Part shown: piece by piece, positions 52,525-61,010 of the stretch
Layout of the letters: each line of letters begins with the position of its first letter
Numbering within the stretch: the stretch's first letter is position 1
Origin: Candidatus Lachnoclostridium avicola
GTDB lineage: Bacteria; Bacillota; Clostridia; Lachnospirales; Lachnospiraceae
Length of the DNA: 64,000 nucleotides
Direction: 5' to 3'
Assembly (NCBI GenBank): GCA_019114465.1
Contig: DXFM01000005.1
Coordinates: forward strand, 50,277-114,276
Notes under the pieces: generated by a model
Seen by the model: only the letters and a program-made list of their open reading frames with translations
The model's database searches: none
Told to the model about the DNA's origin: nothing
Made by a program: the position numbers and the translations under genes

Positions 52525-53562
52525 TTAAAAACCGACAGATACATCTACATTGTCAATTGTGTACAGCGTGTCCGGATTTACGATGGCGGTTTCAACTTCT
52601 TCCCCATTCATTAACGCGGAAATCGTTTCCACTACAATTGGTCCAAAATAAGGAGTGCATGTACAGGATGCCAGCTGAGTTCCGGCCTCAACAGACTCCA
52701 GAGCAGCCCGGGTTCCATCGATTCCAAGAGTAAGAACATCCTTGCCAGGCACCAGGCCGTTAGCCGTGATGGCGTTCATTGCTCCCTGAACCATGTCATC
52801 AGTCACCGCGAATACCGCATCAATATTATCTCCTCCCTGCGCCTGAATAATATTTTCCATCACATCCTGCGCATCTGCCATCAGCCAGTTTCCGTTCTGC
52901 TCCGCGATCACTGTAAAATTATCATTCAGGCTGTCAACGAACCCTGCCTGACGGTCTGTGGAAGTGGAGGACTCATAACCACCGTTGATGATCACCACAT
53001 TGCCTCCTTCCGGAAGTGCCTCGTTGAGGGCTGCTGCGCACTGTGCTCCTTCCCAGATAAAATCAGAAGCAATTGCTGTCGTATAATGAGTCCCTGCTTC
53101 ACCATTGATGGCGCGGTCCACTAAAATCACAGGAATATCTGCCTCCATTGCCTCAATAAGTACATCCTGCAGTCCATTGTTTTCCAGCGGGGCCACTACC
53201 AGGTAATCGACTCCGGCCGCCACCAGATCGCTGATATCTGAGGCCTGAGTTGCAATATCTCCCTGCGCGTCTTTTACAATAAATTCTCCGCCTGCCGCTT
53301 CTACTGCTTCCTGAATACTGTCTGTCTCAGTTGTTCTCCAGGAAGACATACTGTCTGTCTGGGAGAAGCCCACTGTAACGCCTTGCAGGGAAAGTTCTTT
53401 TACTTCGGCCGGGGCATCCGTCTCCTCTTTCGCCGTCTCTGCCGTGTCTTTCTCTGCCGTTGCTGCTGTGGTCTCTGTCTCTGATGCCGTCTCAGAACCT
53501 CCGCATGCTGCAAGTGAAATGGTCATTGCGCCGAAAAGTGTTGCCGCTAGGATTTTCTTCAT
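52525..53562 (-). CDS. Sugar ABC transporter substrate-binding lipoprotein (RbsB/MglB type)
   Basis: A 345-residue lipoprotein. Signal with lipobox SLAAC (Cys20), a Thr/Glu/Ala linker to about 55, then a Peripla_BP_4 domain: 'VTVGFSQTDSMSSWRTTETD', 'DYLVVAPLENNGLQDVLIEA', 'IPVILVDRAING', 'AVFAVTDDMVQGAMNAI' and 'LTLGIDGTRAALESVEAG'. It is first in the catabolic operon and the sensor of the substrate. The class binds ribose, galactose or galactosides. AAGGAGG precedes the ATG. Confidence 0.93.
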   Translation of the reverse strand: MKKILAATLFGAMTISLAACGGSETASETETTAATAEKDTAETAKEETDAPAEVKELSLQGVTVGFSQTDSMSSWRTTETDSIQEAVEAAGGEFIVKDAQGDIATQASDISDLVAAGVDYLVVAPLENNGLQDVLIEAMEADIPVILVDRAINGEAGTHYTTAIASDFIWEGAQCAAALNEALPEGGNVVIINGGYESSTSTDRQAGFVDSLNDNFTVIAEQNGNWLMADAQDVMENIIQAQGGDNIDAVFAVTDDMVQGAMNAITANGLVPGKDVLTLGIDGTRAALESVEAGTQLASCTCTPYFGPIVVETISALMNGEEVETAIVNPDTLYTIDNVDVSVGF

Positions 53563-53589
53563 GTTCTTTTCCTCCTTAAAAGTTGTTTA

Positions 53590-53607
53590 TTACATTAATT
53601 ACATTAA
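53590..53607. repeat. Tandem 9-base repeat in the sugar operon leader
   Basis: TTACATTAA is repeated twice, head to tail, 28 bases before the binding-protein ATG. It lies in the AT-rich divergent spacer and may be an operator for the neighbouring regulator. The rest of the 212-base spacer is very AT-rich with no clear -35/-10 pair; TGGTATAAA on the minus strand (53621-53632 area) is a possible extended -10. Confidence 0.45.
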
Positions 53608-53774
53608 CATATTTTTTGTAAAATACACAAGATTATTTTGTTTATACCATTTATTTTCTACTTAATATCCAAAACTGTTGATTTTCTTTTGTTTCTGTTG
53701 TATATTTATTTTATAAATTATGTAACTAATTTCCTATTTAAAATATGATTTATACATAAAAGGAGCGATTTTTT

Positions 53775-54749
53775 ATGGAAAAAAAGAAGACCCACAATAT
53801 CCGGATCTCTCAGGACCGCAATATTTCGCTGTATCTGGGCAATCCTCAGCACCGTGATCGGATCCTGAAAATCGGGAAAGCGCTTTCCGTTCCGGCAAGG
53901 CTGGAAATCCTGGACATCTTAAAAAATACCCCCCGTTCTCTTCAGGAAATATCCTCTCTTTTAAATATTCCTCTTTCTTCCGTTGCCCTTCACGTTAAGG
54001 TTCTGGAAGAGGCCGGATTAATTATCACGGAAAATCAATCCGGTATCCGCGGCTCTATGCGGGTCTGCCTCTGCTGCTTCAGCACGTTCAGCCTGACTTC
54101 CTTTAACGCCGATGTGGACTCCAGTGACAAAACAGTCTCCATGGAAATGCCAATCGGAAACTATTTTGACTGCAATATTACACCTATCTGCGGAATCGCC
54201 GACGAAAATGGCTCCATCGGTGCCTATGACTCCGTCAACACTTTTTATTCTCCCCTGAGAACCCGGGCAGAGCTGATCTGGTTTTCAAAGGGATTCCTGG
54301 AATATCGTTTTCCCAATATTTTGAATTCCAAGCTGCAGGTGGAAGAGATCTCTTTCAGTATGGAGATCTGCTCAGAAGCTGCCGGATTTCTGGAAAACTG
54401 GCCCTCTGATATTACCATTTCCATCAATGACGTGGAGGTGGCCACTTACACCAGTCCCGGAGATTTCGGGGCAAGGCGGGGAAAACTGACCCCAAAGGTC
54501 TGGAGCAATGGCTCTTCCCAATACGGTCTGTTAAAAAGCTTCTCCGTCAAAAACGACGGGGGATACATTGACGGATATCTGCAGAACCATGAAATATCCA
54601 TCGCAGATTTGAAATTAGAGGAACGGCACCATATCTCTTTAAAGATTGCCGTAAAAGACGACGCGGTACACATGGGAGGAGTAAATATTTTCGGTTCTAA
54701 ATTCGGAGACTATCCTCAGGGGATTATCATGAACATTACCTATCAGTAA
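53775..54749 (+). CDS. ArsR-like HTH transcriptional regulator with large C-terminal domain
   Basis: A 324-residue protein. Residues 30-95 are a winged helix: 'IGKALSVPARLEILDILKNT' and 'SLQEISSLLNIPLSSVALHV', followed by 'KVLEEAGLI'. The remaining 220 residues form a beta-rich domain I do not recognise by name; several Cys ('RVCLCCFSTF') follow the HTH. Such two-domain ArsR-like proteins sit beside sugar operons in Clostridia. Divergence from the binding protein suggests it controls the operon. GGAG precedes the ATG. Confidence 0.8.
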   Translation: MEKKKTHNIRISQDRNISLYLGNPQHRDRILKIGKALSVPARLEILDILKNTPRSLQEISSLLNIPLSSVALHVKVLEEAGLIITENQSGIRGSMRVCLCCFSTFSLTSFNADVDSSDKTVSMEMPIGNYFDCNITPICGIADENGSIGAYDSVNTFYSPLRTRAELIWFSKGFLEYRFPNILNSKLQVEEISFSMEICSEAAGFLENWPSDITISINDVEVATYTSPGDFGARRGKLTPKVWSNGSSQYGLLKSFSVKNDGGYIDGYLQNHEISIADLKLEERHHISLKIAVKDDAVHMGGVNIFGSKFGDYPQGIIMNITYQ

Positions 54750-54805
54750 GCTCCAGCTTCGCAAATTCCGGCCTTTCAGGCAGCCTTTCCTCCCGGAAAC
54801 AGTTC

Positions 54806-54834
54806 TTGAAAAAAAGCCCTGCCTATATTATACT
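54806..54834 (+). promoter_or_regulatory. Sigma-A promoter of the ABC-F gene
   Basis: TTGAAA and TATACT with a 17-base spacer, about 50 bases before the ATG at 54883. Confidence 0.75.
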
Positions 54835-54882
54835 TATCCTGGTCTTTTCTCGGAAAAGACGACTGTACAAGGAGGAGAAAGA

Positions 54883-56799
54883 ATGATTTTATCATGCAGC
54901 CATTTAAGCAAATCCTTTGGAAGCAAGACGGTGATCGCCGACGCTTCCTTTCACATAGAAGATCATGAAAAGGCCGCCATTGTGGGCATCAACGGAGCAG
55001 GGAAATCCACCCTGTTAAAAATGATCACCGGAGAGCTGTCCCCGGATTCCGGGGAGGCAGTGCTGGCAAAGGGGAAAACTTTGGGTTACCTGGCCCAGCA
55101 TCAGGATCTGACCAGCAGCCGTTCTATTTTTCAGGAGCTTCAGAAGGTAAAACAGCCTCTGCTGGAGATGGAGGAAAAAATCCGCAGCCTGGAGCTGGAG
55201 ATGAAGGGGGCCTCCGGGGAGGAACTGGAGAGCCTGCTGGCCCAGTACAGCCGGCTGAACCACGATTTTGAGGCGGCCAACGGCTACGCCTGGAAAAGTG
55301 AGATCACCGGCGTGCTGAAAGGACTGGGATTTGAGGAGGAAGAGTTTTCCAAACCTATCTCCGCCCTCTCCGGCGGCCAGAAAACCAGAGTATTTTTAGG
55401 CAAGCTGCTTTTGTCCCGTCCCGATATCATCATGCTGGACGAGCCCACCAACCACCTGGACATGGAGTCCATCGCCTGGCTGGAAACCTACCTGATCAAT
55501 TATCCGGGAGCGGTGATCATCGTGGCCCACGACCGGTATTTCCTGGACCGGGTGGTGACAAAGATCATCGAGCTGGACGGAGGACATGCCACAGTTTTCC
55601 AGGGCAATTACACCGCTTACAGCGAGAAGCGGGCCATGCTGCGGGAGGCAAAGATGAAAGCCTGGCTGAACCAGCAGCAGGAAATCCGCCACCAGGAGGA
55701 AGTGATCGCGAAGCTGAAATCCTTCAACCGGGAAAAATCCATTAAGCGGGCGGAAAGCCGCGAGAAAATGCTGGAAAAGATCGAGCGGGTGGAGAAACCG
55801 GCGGAGATCAACGATGAGATGACTATCCGGCTGGAACCCAACGTGGTCAGCGGAAACGACGTGCTCACAGTGCGCGGTCTCTCCAAATCCTTCGGCTCCC
55901 AGCTTCTGTTCCAGGATGTGGACTTTGACATCAAGCGCGGGGAACGGGTGGCCATCATCGGAAACAACGGCACGGGAAAAACCACCATTTTAAAGATTTT
56001 GAACCATATGCTGGAGCCGGATTCAGGAGAAGTCCGTCTGGGATCTAAAGTCCACATCGGTTATTACGACCAGGAACACCAGGTACTCCACATGGAGAAA
56101 ACTCTTTTTGACGAACTTCAGGACACCTACCCCAACATGGACAACACCCAGGTCCGCAACGTGCTGGCCGCCTTCCTGTTCACCGGCGACGACGTGTTCA
56201 AGCGCATCAAAGACTTGAGCGGCGGAGAAAGAGGCCGGGTCTCCCTGGCAAAGCTTATGCTCTCCGAGGCCAACTTCCTGATCCTGGACGAGCCCACCAA
56301 CCACCTGGACATTACCTCCAAGGAAATCCTGGAGGACGCCCTGGTCCACTACACGGGAACTGTGCTCTACGTCTCCCACGACCGGTATTTTATCAACCGG
56401 ACGGCCACCAGGATCCTGGACCTGAAAAACCATACTCTGATCAACTATATCGGAAATTATGACTACTATCTGGAGAAAAAAGATGTGATGGAGAATCTTC
56501 ACGCATCCCAGGACCATCCGAAGGAGGCGGCCCCGGCGGCGTCTGAGGTGAAGCTGGACTGGAAGGCCCAGAAGGAAGAACAGGCCAGAAAGAGAAAGCT
56601 GCAGAATGAGCTGAAAAAGACGGAGGAAGAAATCTCCTCCCTGGAAGCCAGGGACGGCGAGCTGGATGAGCAGCTCACCCTGGAGGAAGTCTATGTGGAC
56701 CATCAGAAGGTCCGGGAGATCAACGATGAGAAAGCTTCCATCGCCGGGCGGCTGGAGGAACTGTACGCCCGCTGGGAGGAGCTGGCGGAGGAGACTTAA
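54883..56799 (+). CDS. ABC-F family ATP-binding protein
   Basis: A 638-residue soluble twin ATPase with no membrane domain. First half: 'GINGAGKST', 'LSGGQKTRVFLGKLLL', 'DEPTNHLDM'. Linker (about 230-310) is charged and helical, the P-site tRNA interaction motif region. Second half: 'GNNGTGKTT', 'LSGGERGRVSLAKLML', 'DEPTNHLDI'. The C-terminal 90 residues are a coiled coil (Uup/YdiF style). It acts on ribosomes; whether it gives antibiotic protection or aids translation cannot be told. GGAGGAG precedes the ATG. Confidence 0.93.
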   Translation: MILSCSHLSKSFGSKTVIADASFHIEDHEKAAIVGINGAGKSTLLKMITGELSPDSGEAVLAKGKTLGYLAQHQDLTSSRSIFQELQKVKQPLLEMEEKIRSLELEMKGASGEELESLLAQYSRLNHDFEAANGYAWKSEITGVLKGLGFEEEEFSKPISALSGGQKTRVFLGKLLLSRPDIIMLDEPTNHLDMESIAWLETYLINYPGAVIIVAHDRYFLDRVVTKIIELDGGHATVFQGNYTAYSEKRAMLREAKMKAWLNQQQEIRHQEEVIAKLKSFNREKSIKRAESREKMLEKIERVEKPAEINDEMTIRLEPNVVSGNDVLTVRGLSKSFGSQLLFQDVDFDIKRGERVAIIGNNGTGKTTILKILNHMLEPDSGEVRLGSKVHIGYYDQEHQVLHMEKTLFDELQDTYPNMDNTQVRNVLAAFLFTGDDVFKRIKDLSGGERGRVSLAKLMLSEANFLILDEPTNHLDITSKEILEDALVHYTGTVLYVSHDRYFINRTATRILDLKNHTLINYIGNYDYYLEKKDVMENLHASQDHPKEAAPAASEVKLDWKAQKEEQARKRKLQNELKKTEEEISSLEARDGELDEQLTLEEVYVDHQKVREINDEKASIAGRLEELYARWEELAEET

Positions 56800-56800
56800 G

Positions 56801-58111
56801 TCAGGCTCTCCTCTCCATATAAGCTCTCGCCTCCCAGAGGATCTTCTCCTCATCCAGGGAGAGAATCTCCCCATCTCTCATGAGCAGACGGCCGGCTGTG
56901 ATCACATCTCTCACATCCCCGGCTTCCCCGCACTCAAACAGGGTGTGGAGAAGATTGCCGGAGGGCATCAGCCTGGGACCGGAAACATCCACAGAAATCA
57001 GGTCGGCGCGGCAGCCGGCCTGAATTTTTCCGCACAGACCATCCTCATCCAGAGCTTTCGCTCCGCCCTCATACATCATCCGAAACAGAGTCTCTGCCGG
57101 CATGACAGCGGGATTTTTCGCCGGCACTCCCCAGAAAATGTTCATAACGGATCGGAAGATCCTCATCTCGTTCCACAGGCTTAGGCCCCCGTGGGCGGCC
57201 CCGTCGGAGCCGAATCCGGGAACCACTCCCATTTCCAGAAGCTTCGGAGTCTCCGGCACTCCCTTTCCGCAGTTGCTGAAGGGACAGTGGCAGAGAATCA
57301 CTCCCCTATCCCTTACCAGCTCTTTTTCCCGGTCTGACAGCAGAAGGCTGTGAGCTCCCAGAAACCGGTCCGACAGAACTCCCATCTGTTCCAGGTATTC
57401 GTAGGGGCGCGTTCCTTCCCGGCGGATCATTCCCTCCACCTCGCCCTGGTATTCGTTCATGTGGGCCTGGAGAATGGCTCCCCGCTCTGCCGCGTGCTCC
57501 GCCGTCATGGCCACCAGGCGGCTGGAGCAGGAATTTAAGGCCCGGAGGGAATAGTAAACTTTGAGATTTCCCCTTCCGTTCCAGTCCTCATAGAGCCGGT
57601 CCATGCGCCGAACCGCCTCCTCTCCATCCATGGCGATGGACGGCGGCAGCCCCGGCTCGTCCATAGTAGAACAGGAGAGCCGCCCCCTCAGCCCGCTCTT
57701 TTCGTAGACGGCAGCCGCCTCCTCCATATAATAGCTGCCGGATTCCACAAAACCGGTGGTACCGCACCGGATCATTTCCAGAGCCGCCAGGCCGGCGGAA
57801 AGTTTCATCCGCTCCGGAGTCAGGGTGCTCTCAAAGGGAAGCATGACTCTGGTCCAGATCACCGGGCGGGCATCCAGCACCAGCCCTTTTAGCAGCTGCT
57901 GGCCGGTGTGCATATGGCTGTCTATCAGGCCGGGCATAAACACCCGGTCCTTTCCGGACAGAATCTCCTTCCCCTCCCACTCTTCTTCTCCGTGGGGAAA
58001 CACCGCCAGGATTTTCCCATCCCCCACCGCCACATCCATCCCCTTCCGGATGGTCTGATAGTCTGTCATCACAGCGGCGTCCTGTATCAGCAGTTCACAC
58101 TTTTTCACCAT
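56801..58111 (-). CDS. Amidohydrolase family protein (MTA/SAH deaminase-like, TrzN/AtzB type)
   Basis: A 436-residue metal hydrolase of COG0402. 'GLIDSHMHTGQ' (His66, His68), 'LQAHMNEY', 'GAHSLLLS' and 'GFGSDGAAHGG' supply the metal ligands; 'GKIQAGCRADLISVD' ends the composite beta domain. The ATG at 58111 has GAGGAG. Substrates in the family are purine-like, S-adenosylhomocysteine, methylthioadenosine or guanine; this one cannot be told. It converges on the ABC-F gene with no spacer. Confidence 0.85.
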   Translation of the reverse strand: MVKKCELLIQDAAVMTDYQTIRKGMDVAVGDGKILAVFPHGEEEWEGKEILSGKDRVFMPGLIDSHMHTGQQLLKGLVLDARPVIWTRVMLPFESTLTPERMKLSAGLAALEMIRCGTTGFVESGSYYMEEAAAVYEKSGLRGRLSCSTMDEPGLPPSIAMDGEEAVRRMDRLYEDWNGRGNLKVYYSLRALNSCSSRLVAMTAEHAAERGAILQAHMNEYQGEVEGMIRREGTRPYEYLEQMGVLSDRFLGAHSLLLSDREKELVRDRGVILCHCPFSNCGKGVPETPKLLEMGVVPGFGSDGAAHGGLSLWNEMRIFRSVMNIFWGVPAKNPAVMPAETLFRMMYEGGAKALDEDGLCGKIQAGCRADLISVDVSGPRLMPSGNLLHTLFECGEAGDVRDVITAGRLLMRDGEILSLDEEKILWEARAYMERRA

Positions 58112-58163
58112 TTCTTCTGTCTCCTCTCCCACGGGTTTCTCTCTTTGTCAATTCAATTACAGC

Positions 58164-58192
58164 ATTATAGCAAAAAAAGTCCCGGGATACAA
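58164..58192 (-). promoter_or_regulatory. Sigma-A promoter of the amidohydrolase gene
   Basis: TTGTAT and TATAAT on the minus strand with a 17-base spacer. Confidence 0.7.
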
Positions 58193-58227
58193 CCGAGTGT
58201 GATATAATATGAGCGCTTGGCGAGGTC

Positions 58228-58256
58228 TTTCATGAGCTTAGTGCCCATGGTATAAT
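58228..58256 (+). promoter_or_regulatory. Promoter candidate of the small membrane protein gene
   Basis: A TATAAT (58251-58256) with a poor -35 (TTTCAT, 17-base spacer). Another TATAAT lies at 58203-58208. Confidence 0.45.
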
Positions 58257-58292
58257 GTTGGCCATGAATACCTGATAAGGAGGGATCATAAC

Positions 58293-58517
58293 ATGAAACC
58301 CAAGACCACACCGAAAATTTACCGCATACTGGCCCTGGCAGCGGCTGTCGTTCTGGCCGGACTGTACATCGCTACCCTGGTGCTGGCAGTCACCGGCAAT
58401 GAAAACACCATGAATATGCTGACGGCCTCCCTTTTTGCCAGCATTGCTGTTCCCGTATTTCTCTATGTATTCCGGATGGCCGTGAGGCTGTTCCGGAAGG
58501 ACGGGCCGGAATCTTAA
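58293..58517 (+). CDS. Small two-helix membrane protein, function unknown
   Basis: A 74-residue protein: MKPKTTPKIYRILALAAAVV is basic then hydrophobic (helix 1 about 10-33), then a short loop and helix 2 (about 43-63), ending basic/acidic. AAGGAGGG is 7 bases before the ATG, so it is a real gene. I do not recognise it. Its stop TAA overlaps the stop of the convergent hydrolase gene in a shared TTAA. Confidence 0.75.
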   Translation: MKPKTTPKIYRILALAAAVVLAGLYIATLVLAVTGNENTMNMLTASLFASIAVPVFLYVFRMAVRLFRKDGPES

Positions 58518-59503
58518 ATTTCCTCCCAGGACGCCGGCCGTTTGACCGGCCCCAGGCATACAGGGGTTCTCCCCGCCGCCCGCTCCAGAGTCAGGCGGGC
58601 TCTGGTGATCCGGCTGCTGTCATAGGAGCGGAAAAAATATTCTCCCAGAGAAGTGTCCAGCACCGCCGTGTACTGGGTGTAATCCTCCCCGCCCTGGTCC
58701 GTTTTCACAGAGCCTCTGGGAATAGACACTCCTTCCAGCACGTGAAAACAGGCCATCACCCCTTCCGCCTGGCCCGCGGGAACAGGAAGATGGGTCCGCT
58801 CAAATACCGTGCGCACAAAACGGGCCGGCGGGGTGAAACCTCCCGGAAGGGGAAAACTGCCTCCCCCCTGACCGAAGGGAGTCAGGTCCGCCTCTCCCCA
58901 GCGGACACCGGAGGGCTGCGCGGGGGAAACCCCCGCATAGTTTCGCAGGTTCGTCGTATGCCAGGAGAAATCCGGACTGTTGGTCAGAACCCCCACGGGA
59001 TTTTCCGTGATGTGGACGCCGTCCTCCATGGGCTCGATCACCATGGAACGGCCGCTCTGGTCAGCAATCAGCCAGTGGAGGGGAGCTGCCGTACCTGTCA
59101 CTTCATCCGGCACAGCCATGAGGGCAATCCCATCCATGAGGGCCGCCGCCTGACCCACCGTCTCACATCTTCCCAGGAGAAATCCTGTCAGTTCCCAGGC
59201 AGCCAGGGGAAGTCTCCCCTTTTCCGTTCCCTCTTCCTGATAGGAGGCATATCCCGGGAAATACAGGGCTGCCGCCGCAAATCCCCGCTCGTTGACGCCG
59301 TCGGCGAAGGCCAGCCCGCCGGTCTCCTGTCCTGTTCCCAGGAAGCTGTAGGGATTGGAGACAATCGCTGTATTCCTGGCATTGATCCACTGATAGTTTC
59401 TCGGAACAATATAGGCAGACGGGTTCAGCTCCATGGAAAAGTCCATGGTTCTCCCCAGAAGGCAGCTTCCGTCCGCCGTTTTCAAAGTCATCACTGTGCA
59501 CAT
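58514..59503 (-). CDS. Choloylglycine hydrolase family (linear amide C-N hydrolase) protein
   Basis: A 329-residue Ntn hydrolase. After Met removal Cys2 is the nucleophile. Arg18, Asp21, Asn175 and Arg228 align exactly with Clostridium perfringens bile salt hydrolase (Cys2, Arg18, Asp21, Asn175, Arg228). The BSH-diagnostic Asn82 ('GLNFP') is Tyr81 here ('ALYFP'), as in penicillin V acylases. So bile-salt hydrolysis is possible but not certain; penicillin V or N-acyl homoserine lactone-like amides are alternatives. No signal peptide, so it is cytoplasmic. It shares no operon with bile genes. Confidence 0.88.
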   Translation of the reverse strand: MCTVMTLKTADGSCLLGRTMDFSMELNPSAYIVPRNYQWINARNTAIVSNPYSFLGTGQETGGLAFADGVNERGFAAAALYFPGYASYQEEGTEKGRLPLAAWELTGFLLGRCETVGQAAALMDGIALMAVPDEVTGTAAPLHWLIADQSGRSMVIEPMEDGVHITENPVGVLTNSPDFSWHTTNLRNYAGVSPAQPSGVRWGEADLTPFGQGGGSFPLPGGFTPPARFVRTVFERTHLPVPAGQAEGVMACFHVLEGVSIPRGSVKTDQGGEDYTQYTAVLDTSLGEYFFRSYDSSRITRARLTLERAAGRTPVCLGPVKRPASWEEI

Positions 59504-59561
59504 GATCCGTTCCTCCAGGCCGTTCTTCTATCCTATGGTATTCCCGAGGGGAAAGGGGTAT

Positions 59562-59597
59562 GCAAAAAGCCGGCCCCTCCCGGGAACCGGCTTTTGC
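59562..59597 (-). terminator. Terminator of purA
   Basis: GCAAAAAGCCGG and CCGGCTTTTGC form a stem (one bulged A); the minus strand ends in CTTTTTGC. It lies 15 bases past the purA stop. Confidence 0.85.
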
Positions 59598-59611
59598 CTC
59601 CGATCTGTTAT

Positions 59612-60886
59612 TTATCTGTAGATGATCTCGTCTCTTCCCGGGCCATTGGAAACCATGGTGATGGGAGTCTCGATCTCTTTTTCGATGAATTCCACGTATT
59701 TTCTGCAGTTCTCCGGCAGATCCTCGTACTTGCGGATACCGCGGATATTGCACTTCCAGCCGGGCAGAGTCTTGATCACCGGCTTTGCCTTCTCAAGCTT
59801 TGCCGTGGTGGGGAAATCTCTGGTCACTTCCCCGTCGATCTCGTAGCCCACGCAGACAGGAATCTCATCCAGGTATCCCAGCACGTCCAGGACGGTGAGA
59901 GCCGCCTCCGTAGCGCCCTGGATCCGACAGCCGTAGCGGGTAGCCACCGCGTCAAACCAGCCTACTCTTCTGGGACGTCCGGTGGTGGCGCCGTACTCTC
60001 CGTGATCGCCGCCTCTCTTTCTCAGCTCCTCCGCTTCATCTCCGAAAATCTCGCTGACAAAGGCGCCTGCGCCCACTGCGCTGGAGTAAGCCTTTACCAC
60101 GGTGATGATATCCTTGATCTCATAGGGCGGGATGCCGGCGCCGATGGCACCGTAAGCCGCCAGAGTGGAGGATGAGGTAACCATGGGGTAAATTCCGTGA
60201 TCCGGATCCTTCAGGGAACCCAGCTGTCCCTCCAGCAAAATGGTCTTGCCCTCCTTCAGGGCGTCGGACAGATATCTGGAAACGTCGCACACATAGGGAG
60301 CCACCATATCCCGGTAGCTGAGCAGAGTCTCATAGACCTCCTCCGGATTGAGAAGAGGTTTGTGATACAGGTGCTCCAGAAGCACGTTTTTCGTCTCGCA
60401 GACGCGGTAAACTTTGTCTTTTAAATCCTCCTCGCCGAACAGCTCGCTGACCTGGAAGCCGATCTTTGCGTATTTATCTGAATAAAAGGGAGCAATTCCC
60501 GATTTTGTGGAGCCGAAGGATTTTCCTCCCAGCCGCTCCTCCTCATAGGTGTCAAACAGCACGTGATAGGGCATGAGAATCTGTGCCCGGTCGGAAACCA
60601 GAATCTTCGGCGCAGGTACTCCCTGATCCACCAGAGACTGGATCTCCTTCACCAGATAGGGGATGTTAAGGGCCACGCCGTTGCCGATCACACTGGTGGT
60701 GTGCTGATAAAATACACCGGACGGAAGCAGATGGAGGGCAAAGCGGCCATAGTTGTTGATGATGGTGTGACCTGCGTTGCTTCCACCCTGGAAACGGACG
60801 ATGATGTCAGACTCTTTAGCAAGCATATCTGTGATCTTGCCCTTGCCTTCATCTCCCCAGTTTGCTCCTACAATTGCTCTAACCAT
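59612..60886 (-). CDS. purA: Adenylosuccinate synthetase
   Basis: A 424-residue GTP-dependent ligase joining IMP and aspartate. 'VRAIVGANWGDEGKGKITDM' is the P-loop block, 'QGGSNAGHTI' and 'GDEAEELRKRGGDHGEYG' then 'ATTGRPRRVGWFD' are diagnostic. The ATG at 60886 has AGGAGG; a longer frame upstream is rejected. It is a single gene with its own promoter and terminator. Confidence 0.96.
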   Translation of the reverse strand: MVRAIVGANWGDEGKGKITDMLAKESDIIVRFQGGSNAGHTIINNYGRFALHLLPSGVFYQHTTSVIGNGVALNIPYLVKEIQSLVDQGVPAPKILVSDRAQILMPYHVLFDTYEEERLGGKSFGSTKSGIAPFYSDKYAKIGFQVSELFGEEDLKDKVYRVCETKNVLLEHLYHKPLLNPEEVYETLLSYRDMVAPYVCDVSRYLSDALKEGKTILLEGQLGSLKDPDHGIYPMVTSSSTLAAYGAIGAGIPPYEIKDIITVVKAYSSAVGAGAFVSEIFGDEAEELRKRGGDHGEYGATTGRPRRVGWFDAVATRYGCRIQGATEAALTVLDVLGYLDEIPVCVGYEIDGEVTRDFPTTAKLEKAKPVIKTLPGWKCNIRGIRKYEDLPENCRKYVEFIEKEIETPITMVSNGPGRDEIIYR

Positions 60887-60948
60887 TGAATTTTTTCCTC
60901 CTTTGAGCGAATTCCGGACAGCCGGAATCAACATTACAGTATTACTTT

Positions 60949-60977
60949 ACTATAAAACGCTTCATAAGTAAAATCAA
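60949..60977 (-). promoter_or_regulatory. Sigma-A promoter of purA
   Basis: TTGATT and TATAGT on the minus strand with 17-base spacer. A short hairpin (TTCCGG/CCGGAA, 60912-60927) lies in the leader; it is too small for a purine riboswitch. Confidence 0.65.
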
Positions 60978-61010
60978 TATTTATTATATATGGCATAATC
61001 AGGCATTATG

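Noticed and set aside
60887..60950. Purine riboswitch before purA
   Set aside because: Only one small hairpin is present; the leader is too short for the three-helix aptamer.
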